Assembly (NCBI GenBank): GCA_025127975.1
Contig: JAHLYQ010000019.1
Span: 1 to 48,438, forward strand
DNA length: 48,438 bases
Origin: Synechococcus sp. CS-1331
GTDB taxonomy: Bacteria > Cyanobacteriota > Cyanobacteriia > PCC-6307 > Cyanobiaceae
Direction: 5' to 3'
Positions 43,001-48,438 of the stretch are shown in pieces. The notes beneath the pieces are model-generated. The model did not search any database. It was given only the letters and a program-made list of their open reading frames with translations, and was not told where the DNA came from. The translations under genes and the position numbers were made by a program. Every line of letters starts with the position of its first letter. Position 1 is the first letter of the stretch.

Positions 43001-44451
43001 CCGGCGACACCTCCACGGTCACCGCCACTGTCGGCGCAACCGATGCCGTCACCGGCCTGGATTCCACCACCCTCAACGTGGGGGGTGACCTCACCAAGCT
43101 CAGCGTCGGCGCCCAGTTGACCGCCGCGGCCACGGCCAGCAACGTCAACGCCACTGGGGCCAGCACCGCTGCGAGCGGTTTGGGCTCCGATGTCATCGGT
43201 ATCGACGCCAGCCCGCTCAACCTGGGTGGTAGTGCCACAGCTGGCATCCGCTCCGATGCGATCAGCAACCTCACCGCCACCGCCACCGGCGTGGCTGGTG
43301 CTGCGGATGCTGACGCGGGTGACACCAACGCTTCGGTGATCGGCATCAATAGCTCCGATCTCACCATCGGCGGCAGCGCCAACACCACTGCCGTAGCGGC
43401 CTCCACGCTGAACGCCACCGCCAGCTCCACTATTGGTACTGCTACCGCCGATGCCTTCCAGACCGGCGACGGCATCCTGAACAGCCTGATCGCCATCGGC
43501 AACGACGGCAACGTCACCGGCCAAACCACCCTGGTGGGCACCGCCGCCGCCACCACGGTTGGAGCAAACGCCACCGCCAACCTTGATCTGCTCTCCAGCG
43601 GTATCGATCAGGGAGCCGCCGACTCGATCGTGATCGGCGATACGGGCAATGTGACCGGTAATGGCTTTGCCTCCGGTTCCGCCACCGCCCAGACCACCGT
43701 CGGCAATGCCGCAGCCGATGGCGATGTGCAGGTGCAAGGTATCGATCTCACCGGCGATGCAGCAACCGACATCACCATCAACGGTGCTGGCAGCATCTCT
43801 GGCCTGGCAGTGATCGGCACCCTCGCCAATGGCACCCTGGGCAACCAGGTGACCGTGACCGCCGCTACCACCGATGGCACAACTCTGGCCAACGGCAACT
43901 TCGACGGCGCCGGCATCATTGGTTTCGATAGTGGCACCGTGCTCACCGCTGGCCCCAGCGATGGTGATATCTCCGGCCAGGTGATTGCCGGCGGCAGTGT
44001 GGTGGCTTCCAACACCGGCAATGCCACCACTGATACAGCAATCGCGACCAACACGCTTTCTGAGATTTTCGGTATCAAGAATGCGGACATCATCGCGGGT
44101 CAGTTCGGCACCAACCTGGTGAAGGGCACGTCCTTGGGTGACTTTGATGTCACCGCCACCTCCGTTGGCGGTGATGCAACGGGCACCAGCAACGCAGATG
44201 CCTACGGCATCTTCGATGCAACAAACAACGGCAGCATCAGTGTCAACGGTGGCATCTCCGCCATCGCCCAGCTGAGCAACACCGTCACCGCCACCACTGT
44301 TGCCGGTAACGCTATTGCCAACGCCAGCAGTGACGCTGTCGGCCTCTCTGGTTACAGCGTCTCGATCATTGGCAGTGGTTCGCTGAACGCTTCGGCCAAC
44401 TCCGATTCACGTTCCTTCGCCAGCTCCGTGGTAGGCAGCGCCGGCGCCTGA
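40084..44451 (+). CDS. Large repeat protein (extracellular type), 1455 residues
   Basis: A very low-complexity, acidic protein rich in Ala, Thr, Gly, Ser, Asp and Val; I see no Cys or Trp. From about 41.75 to 43.8 kb a core of the form IG-x2-GT(I/V)-x-G followed by an ATAT-type strand recurs about every 45-57 residues (some 15 copies), suggesting a beta-solenoid or stacked beta-strand fold. No signal peptide is seen. A less GC-rich module at about 40345-40610 interrupts the repeats. The TTG at 40015 is rejected as start because it lies in the leader hairpin loop, so I use the ATG. It may be a surface or filament protein exported by a type I system. No RTX motif is present. Confidence 0.85.
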   Translation: MANTAQSVAVDTSVVTLGDDLTSTALASATAESIATSVNGAASAGATVTEDVGILDSSVIVGGDATLAITETGVSTASATTVNKVNVAPTAAAFGTPGAPAAGVYTTTTTPTIASGALFVVATGANAGNYFVNFLTPTTFTLSASPGGTTITTDLSAEFAVATNSLPAASSYSGFTGETGGFIDSKSATDVDFTAGAGSALDVQVGNTVTSTALNTDGGAYAQGLITETYGLQDIGVSVGGSGTLTANVDADVASTATTTGSAATPAAAIADTDATNIASISGLGDGTTAATSDFAFGDSATITANAGTLADRVTLSASATTVGGDATGDATATVDSTAISGITAATGSDAVVSNVLSAGGDATITARAYVGSTAAAVSVDGDASATTTLGAVDGIQADTFLVGDDASIKAYADTLSTTSATSTDVDATASNTLTDSRAIQLDALTIGDSATATGSYGVIGAASANLTTTAATSGDGTLEEAKATGTSGSLIGVQIGDGDATTADNALTAGANLSLAGTSALTSAATATAVDGGAEAISTSTVAATGVSLNESGASTIGAGGTILATGNVNLDATASNVGTTAATGTTDDANALAGADKVVGFEMVGAASTLTIGDAGTITGGATVAADATATSVEADATAIAGGDGTQALDVFGITTDGAGLLSIGAAGTLNATANSTLNATAGTVTNAAVATVDAGQSEGLLSEAVTIGAAGTINASATLTGKAAATSVDDVATATSEVAQNIGFEADAAVNVGAAGTIATTAGLTLQATAATTGDNSAADIATARAGETGSTSDNIAFLADIAGTTIGAGGTVTGAATLSASAAASGTKADATAETLIDNNLGIDLSGQTLSVGAAGTVSGTATGTTTSSALTTDGNATANTNVNLTAGLGDGTGTVTTGANGTITGTASSTSSATAAATDADTAVAATVNNDLVSGIDLTTITTGANAAVTATAVSGQTATASNVGDLTGDTSTVTATVGATDAVTGLDSTTLNVGGDLTKLSVGAQLTAAATASNVNATGASTAASGLGSDVIGIDASPLNLGGSATAGIRSDAISNLTATATGVAGAADADAGDTNASVIGINSSDLTIGGSANTTAVAASTLNATASSTIGTATADAFQTGDGILNSLIAIGNDGNVTGQTTLVGTAAATTVGANATANLDLLSSGIDQGAADSIVIGDTGNVTGNGFASGSATAQTTVGNAAADGDVQVQGIDLTGDAATDITINGAGSISGLAVIGTLANGTLGNQVTVTAATTDGTTLANGNFDGAGIIGFDSGTVLTAGPSDGDISGQVIAGGSVVASNTGNATTDTAIATNTLSEIFGIKNADIIAGQFGTNLVKGTSLGDFDVTATSVGGDATGTSNADAYGIFDATNNGSISVNGGISAIAQLSNTVTATTVAGNAIANASSDAVGLSGYSVSIIGSGSLNASANSDSRSFASSVVGSAGA
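41752..43800 (+). repeat. Degenerate ~145-base tandem repeats in the 1455-residue gene
   Basis: Glycine-rich cores (for example IGDAGTITG, IGAGGTVTG, VGAAGTVSG, TGANGTITG, IGNDGNVTG) occur near 41755, 41922, 42077, 42211, 42346, 42511, 42649, 42784, 42921, 43078, 43220, 43368, 43494, 43636 and 43777. The spacing is 126-170 bases, on average about 145. The units are diverged at the DNA level. Confidence 0.75.
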
Positions 44452-44460
44452 TCAGGTTCG

Positions 44461-44478
44461 GGGCGCCGTCTGGCGCCC
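44461..44478 (+). terminator. First hairpin after the 1455-residue gene
   Basis: A perfect 7-base stem GGGCGCC / GGCGCCC with a 4-base loop, 9 bases after the stop codon, without T run. It precedes a stronger terminator and may protect the 3' end of the mRNA. Confidence 0.55.
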
Positions 44479-44484
44479 TTCTCG

Positions 44485-44520
44485 GGAGACCAAGCCACCA
44501 CCGGCCTGGTCTCCTTTTTT
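44485..44520 (+). terminator. Intrinsic terminator between the repeat-protein genes
   Basis: GGAGACCA pairs with TGGTCTCC, with an inner GCC/GGC extension across one mismatch, followed directly by TTTTTT. It separates the first repeat-protein gene from the RTX-type gene. Confidence 0.85.
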
Positions 44521-44581
44521 CCTTGCGGGGGTCCTTCTTCTCCCCACTGCCCTTCGGTCTTCCCGACACCACTAACTGTTC

Positions 44582-47500
44582 ATGGCTGAATTGCTGCCCA
44601 CCACAGCCGCATCCCGCTCGGTAGCCCTGCGTTTCGAGCCCGATAGTGATCTGCTGGCGGGCAGTTTTCTGCGTCTTACAACCAGCCCTTCGGCCAGCGC
44701 CACCGCGCGCACAATCGAGGGTACCGAGCTCACCGCCGCCAACGCCACGGCTCGCGGTATCGGCGCTGGTTATTCCCGGTATTACGAAGGTCTCGTTGAC
44801 GAGTCCTTCTTCAATAGCAAAAATCTTTCGATCGCCTCCGGTGGTGGTCAAATCGACGGCAATGCCGTCGCTAGTGCCTTCGCCAGCGGCCGCGGTGACA
44901 CCAGCGCTGATGCGCTTGCCACCAACATCGGCCTGGCCAACCTCAGCTATCTCGATCGCTACGGCGATGCCCTGCTGATCGGCAGCAGCGCCAGCCCCTT
45001 CAGCGCTTCAGCCACTGCTGGATCGGGTTCGGTCCTCGGCCCCGTTGCCGGCAGCTCGCCCACCAGCACCCTTAATGCCACCGCGCGGGTGCGCGGCCTT
45101 GAAGGCAGTGGCGAGCTCTCCAACCGCCAGCCACTAAGACCGGACGGCCAGCGGCTGGATACCGATGCAATCCTCGGGGCTCAGGCGGCGCCTGGCCCAC
45201 TACAGCAACCGTTGCTGGTTACAGGTAGTGGTAATACGCCACTATTTGATTTCAGCGATAGTGGTGGCCTGGCAACTGCCAACTTGGAGTTGTCCCGCAG
45301 CGCCAGTGCTACCAATACGCTTGGTTTTTACCGCGTCATCGATACTGAAGGCAGGGTACGCACTGCCACGGGCCAGATAATCAAGCCCGGCGAGCCTGGC
45401 TATGCCACTGCCGCCTTAGCGCCAGGCAATCTGGTCACCGAATTACAGAATCTGTCACTGTCAAAAGACGGCAGCAGTAGCAGGGCTGTATTTGTCGATG
45501 AAACTGGCCTGCTGGCACCTTTTGCTACCTTGCGTACGACTGGCGGCCCCGATGGGGTGCAGGTATTTGGTTTCAACGATGCGTCCGCTTTTGATCACTT
45601 CCTAGCCCTCAGCGGCAACACGCTTGCCATTGAGGATCTGCGGCCTCCATTTGCTGGTCAAGAGCCCGACTACAACGACCTCACTGCAAGCATCAACCAG
45701 GCAAGCCGGCAGCCCTTGCCGCTGCTTGATTTTCGTGATTCCGATGGTGCTTACACCACAACCTTCACCCTGCAGCGTGAAGCCAGTTATGACTCCGTGC
45801 TCGGTTATTACCGGGTTCTGGATGTAAATGGTGCCGTAGCTGCAGCTGATGGTCGCGTGTTGCGGCCGGGTGCGCCTGATTACGAACAAGAAGCATTGCG
45901 GCCAGATAATCTGGTTAGTGAGTTGCAGGGCTTGCAGGTGCCGGCGGGGCAACAAACCGCCGAGTTCAAGGTTTCTATTGATGAAACCAGTCTGCTTGTT
46001 CCCTTTGCCCGAGTGGCACCGGCTTCCGGAAATCCATATACGTTATTTGCTTATCCAGCTGCCAATAAGGATGCGATTGCGCATTTCCTCAGCACTGGTC
46101 AGTCCAGTTTTGCAATTGAAGATCTGCTGCTCACTGATCCATTACGTAAGTCACCCTCAGAACCAGACAACAACGATCTCGGCGTTCGCGTAGGCAGCTT
46201 TGCACCTACGCCCACACCCGTAATCCTGCCGGCTTACACGTTTTACGGTCAGCCGAATGCTGTTGTTGCAGCCCAGGCTCAATTGCTATCCACCGATGGC
46301 ACCAGCCTGCAGGGTTCTGCAACCGCCGATGCCAAAGGTATAGATCGCTATTTGATCAAGGCAGTTCCCTTCGGCAATGGCGATGGCACGGCCTCGATCT
46401 CTGGTATTGCCTCCGCCAGCCTGCTGGTGGATGGCAGCGTTCGCGCCGGCGATGAGCCTATTTCGCTCAATGGCAATGCCGTTGGTATTGATTCCTCGTT
46501 GATCTATGGCGCCCCCACCCTCGCCACCACCATCACCGGCCGTGGTCTTGCCACGCTCGATATAGCCACGGGCTCCAATCTGCAGACCGGCCAAATGGAC
46601 CTGCAGCAACTGCAGGGCATTGGTATCAGCGGCAGTTTGCTATTCACAAACCAGGGCAATGACGTTATCCGTGGCTTTGGCGGCATCGCCGCGCCCCAGC
46701 TTTCCCTAGCTGCCGCCGGCAGCAGCGATACAGCCGGCATAGACGCCACCGGCATGTACACCGGTTTGGGCGATGACATCATCTTCGGCAAGATCCTTAA
46801 TGAAGTAGAGGCCGATTTCGACGCCGATGGCGACGGCAGCCTCGACGAATCGGTGTTCCTCGACCGCTCTGCCAAAGACGGCAGCATTGGCGGTTTTGAT
46901 GGCATCCGCAACTCCACGGTCAACACCGGTATCGGCAATGATCTGATTGCTGGCTCTAGCAATGGCAGCCATCTCTACACCTCGATAGGCAACGATTCGA
47001 TCGATCTTGATCGCGCCATGGCCAGTTCGCTCTGGGGTGGCATCGGCAACGATCTGCTGCGCATCGGTGGTGCCGCTGGCAGTGGCGGCCCCTCACAAGA
47101 CAACGTGCTCTGGGGCGGCCTCGGCAACGACATTCTCCAGGTGGGCTCCGGCGATGGCTCGGTGCTCGATGGCGGTTACGGGCAGGACATCACCACCGGC
47201 GGCACGGGCATTGATCGCTTTATCTTCTCGGAAGGTGGCGCGGCCCTGCAGGCCGCTTCAAGAACCAGCCTGAGCGATGAACTGGCCGATCAGCCGCTCT
47301 GGGCCAGCCTCTCTCAAACCCAGAAAGACAACCTCTGGGATTCGGGCCGCTTGCTCAGCACGGATGGCACTCAGCTGCTCGGCAGCGTCGACACGATCCG
47401 CAACTTCCAAGCCGGCAACGGTGGCGATGTGCTCGAGATCAGCAATTCTCTGGCCAGCATCACCGAAGAGCTCTGGTTGCAGAAGGGTGCCATCTTTGGT

Positions 47501-47803
47501 GTTAACTCCACCGGCAATCTCACCGTGCAGGAGGCCAGCGCCGACGGCACCAACCGTGTTGGAGTTGTTGTGGGCACCCTCGCCGACATCCAACGCCTGG
47601 GCATGGGTTCACCTTCCATCGGTTACGCCACCGACACACGCCAGCTGATGTTTGACGCCGACGGCAACTGGGGCCAAGGCTCCATCAGCCTCGGCACGGT
47701 GAATGTGGCCGGCGGCACGCTCAATAAGAGCAACTTCGCCTTTGGCTCCACCACCGGCAATGGGCTCGGTGAAGCGCCGACGGCTCAGGGAGGGGTGGGC
47801 TGA
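44582..47803 (+). CDS. RTX-type extracellular protein with two DUF4114-like modules
   Basis: A 1073-residue protein. Residues 1-215 are Ala/Ser-rich. Two similar modules of about 160 residues follow (about 221-380 and 381-540); each contains a GFYRV(I/L)D-type strand, a DET-x-LL-x-PFA segment and a closing AIEDL...NDL, the DUF4114 pattern. An EF-hand-like calcium loop (DADGDGSLDE) sits near residue 745. RTX-type glycine/aspartate nonapeptides (GIGNDLIAG, GIGNDLLRI, GLGNDILQV, LDGGYGQD) lie at about 780-880. The C-terminus resembles that of type I secreted proteins. Its stop and the next ATG share one base (TGATG), so the next protein is coupled. Confidence 0.88.
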   Translation: MAELLPTTAASRSVALRFEPDSDLLAGSFLRLTTSPSASATARTIEGTELTAANATARGIGAGYSRYYEGLVDESFFNSKNLSIASGGGQIDGNAVASAFASGRGDTSADALATNIGLANLSYLDRYGDALLIGSSASPFSASATAGSGSVLGPVAGSSPTSTLNATARVRGLEGSGELSNRQPLRPDGQRLDTDAILGAQAAPGPLQQPLLVTGSGNTPLFDFSDSGGLATANLELSRSASATNTLGFYRVIDTEGRVRTATGQIIKPGEPGYATAALAPGNLVTELQNLSLSKDGSSSRAVFVDETGLLAPFATLRTTGGPDGVQVFGFNDASAFDHFLALSGNTLAIEDLRPPFAGQEPDYNDLTASINQASRQPLPLLDFRDSDGAYTTTFTLQREASYDSVLGYYRVLDVNGAVAAADGRVLRPGAPDYEQEALRPDNLVSELQGLQVPAGQQTAEFKVSIDETSLLVPFARVAPASGNPYTLFAYPAANKDAIAHFLSTGQSSFAIEDLLLTDPLRKSPSEPDNNDLGVRVGSFAPTPTPVILPAYTFYGQPNAVVAAQAQLLSTDGTSLQGSATADAKGIDRYLIKAVPFGNGDGTASISGIASASLLVDGSVRAGDEPISLNGNAVGIDSSLIYGAPTLATTITGRGLATLDIATGSNLQTGQMDLQQLQGIGISGSLLFTNQGNDVIRGFGGIAAPQLSLAAAGSSDTAGIDATGMYTGLGDDIIFGKILNEVEADFDADGDGSLDESVFLDRSAKDGSIGGFDGIRNSTVNTGIGNDLIAGSSNGSHLYTSIGNDSIDLDRAMASSLWGGIGNDLLRIGGAAGSGGPSQDNVLWGGLGNDILQVGSGDGSVLDGGYGQDITTGGTGIDRFIFSEGGAALQAASRTSLSDELADQPLWASLSQTQKDNLWDSGRLLSTDGTQLLGSVDTIRNFQAGNGGDVLEISNSLASITEELWLQKGAIFGVNSTGNLTVQEASADGTNRVGVVVGTLADIQRLGMGSPSIGYATDTRQLMFDADGNWGQGSISLGTVNVAGGTLNKSNFAFGSTTGNGLGEAPTAQGGVG

Positions 47804-48438
47804 TGGCTATTTTTTATTACAGCAGTTTAGGGTCTGGTAATGGCAGTAGCTCCGGCTCTCCTTCCAATGATTCCAGTGCAGCCATAGCTGCACTGAGTGG
47901 TGGTGTTGAGGTCACCGCAGGAACATTTACTCTCACTGCCGCGCAAGCTTCCAGTTACACCATCACCGGTGCTGGCACAGTTTCGATTAGCGATCCCGTC
48001 ACGGTTGCTCAAGCCAATAGCCTTGACACCACCATTGTCGCAACGCTGAGTCTTTCCAGCATCATCGACACCTCAGCGAATATCGCTGCCAGCAGCAATG
48101 AAGTTCTCACGCTGGCCGGAACGGTTACAGCCAGCGACGACGCCACTGCTTCCCAAGCCACAACCATTGGTGGTTTTACCAAGGCAGTTACCTACAGCAT
48201 TAGCGATACGGCAACGGCGGTAGCTGTCGCAAGCGCCACTGCGCTGAATGAAGCGGTGAATATCACCGCCACAACTGCAGCCACAGTGGCTCAAGCTACC
48301 ACAATCGATTCTGCCACCAACACTGGTACCAACAGCTATAGCCTCAGTGATACGTCTGTCAATCTGGCTGCTGCAGCCTCAACAGTTGGTAATGGCGCCA
48401 CCACAATCACCGCTACAGACAGCGCCACGGTTGCTCAA
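47803..48438 (+). CDS. Third large repeat protein, truncated by the window end
   Basis: The open reading frame starts at an ATG overlapping the RTX gene's stop (TGATG) and is still open after 212 codons. A short hydrophilic start with Ser/Gly repeats (residues 1-28) is followed by a repeat with period 46-48 residues, marked by (V/S)-x-QATTI and Y-S-(I/L)-SDT, a pattern common in cyanobacterial beta-strand-repeat proteins. It has no signal peptide. Repeat units near residues 67, 115, 161 and 209 are visible, and the protein is likely very long. Function inferred as surface or secreted; translation is probably coupled to the RTX gene. Confidence 0.8.
   Translation, partial: MAIFYYSSLGSGNGSSSGSPSNDSSAAIAALSGGVEVTAGTFTLTAAQASSYTITGAGTVSISDPVTVAQANSLDTTIVATLSLSSIIDTSANIAASSNEVLTLAGTVTASDDATASQATTIGGFTKAVTYSISDTATAVAVASATALNEAVNITATTAATVAQATTIDSATNTGTNSYSLSDTSVNLAAAASTVGNGATTITATDSATVAQ

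Noticed and set aside
41863..43737. A 624-codon open frame on the minus strand inside the 1455-residue gene
   Set aside because: It is the mirror of the GC-rich, repeat-biased plus-strand gene; its product is a Gly/Asp-rich low-complexity string without domain pattern. Similar mirror frames cover 42309-43580 and 40770-42296.
41700..43800. Repeats considered as a CRISPR array
   Set aside because: Units are diverged, coding, in frame and not separated by unique spacers of equal length.

Overview
The window looks like a chromosomal segment of a high-GC picocyanobacterium of the Synechococcus/Cyanobium group. This rests on a cyanobacteria-specific gene set: petN (cytochrome b6f), psaK (photosystem I), thf1/psb29 (photosystem II biogenesis), a PetF-type ferredoxin, cyanobacterial ClpP and FtsH types, cofH, DUF1830, DUF2499, DUF3110, DUF3593 and DUF3598. 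Coding density is very high: many neighbours overlap by 1 to 4 bases (ATGA, GTGA, TGATG), GTG and TTG starts are common, and no gene-free stretch exceeds 300 bases. I saw no insertion sequence, integrase, CRISPR array or rRNA.

1-34.6 kb is ordinary core genome. In order: DUF2103 and clpS (minus); petN, a 49-residue membrane protein, cofH and an anchored unknown (plus); thf1 (minus); clpP and petF-like ferredoxin (plus); a minus-strand block of pyk, a MacB-like permease, DUF1830 and ftsH; a MazG-like protein and an exported protein (plus); ilvA, scpB and yggT (minus); dxs (plus); DUF2499, DUF3593 and psaK (minus); csaB (plus); rpmB and prxQ (minus); a ParA-like ATPase overlapping a small membrane protein (plus); htpG (minus); DUF3598 (plus); a minus-strand chain of 2Fe-2S ferredoxin, suhB, hisZ, 4Fe-4S ferredoxin and a DCC protein; tRNA-Ser(GGA) with a clear terminator; pstC-pstA-pstB (minus) behind a possible Pho box and without pstS; dnaK, dnaJ, DUF3110 and murQ (plus); mtnP (minus).

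After a cyclophilin gene at 34.65-35.09 kb the character changes. From 35.1 to 48.4 kb lie two small ribbon-helix-helix-like proteins, a LuxR-type regulator with a degenerate receiver domain, an AraC-family regulator, a membrane-anchored J-domain protein, a class I methyltransferase of the regulatory-domain (protein-lysine-methyltransferase-like) family, and then three consecutive genes for large repetitive proteins of extracellular type. These are a 1455-residue Gly/Ala/Thr/Ser/Asp repeat protein, a 1073-residue protein with two DUF4114-like modules, an EF-hand-like loop and RTX-type calcium-binding repeats, and a third repeat protein that runs off the window.

My reading of that region, which is inference, is a cell-surface-protein locus: the repeat proteins are exported (probably by a type I system encoded elsewhere), the methyltransferase and the J-protein modify or chaperone them, and the small regulators control the locus. 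The 271-base gap before the first repeat gene contains a perfect 14-base palindrome, a possible -10 element and a leader able to form two mutually exclusive hairpins. This is the part of the window most likely to hold undescribed biology.
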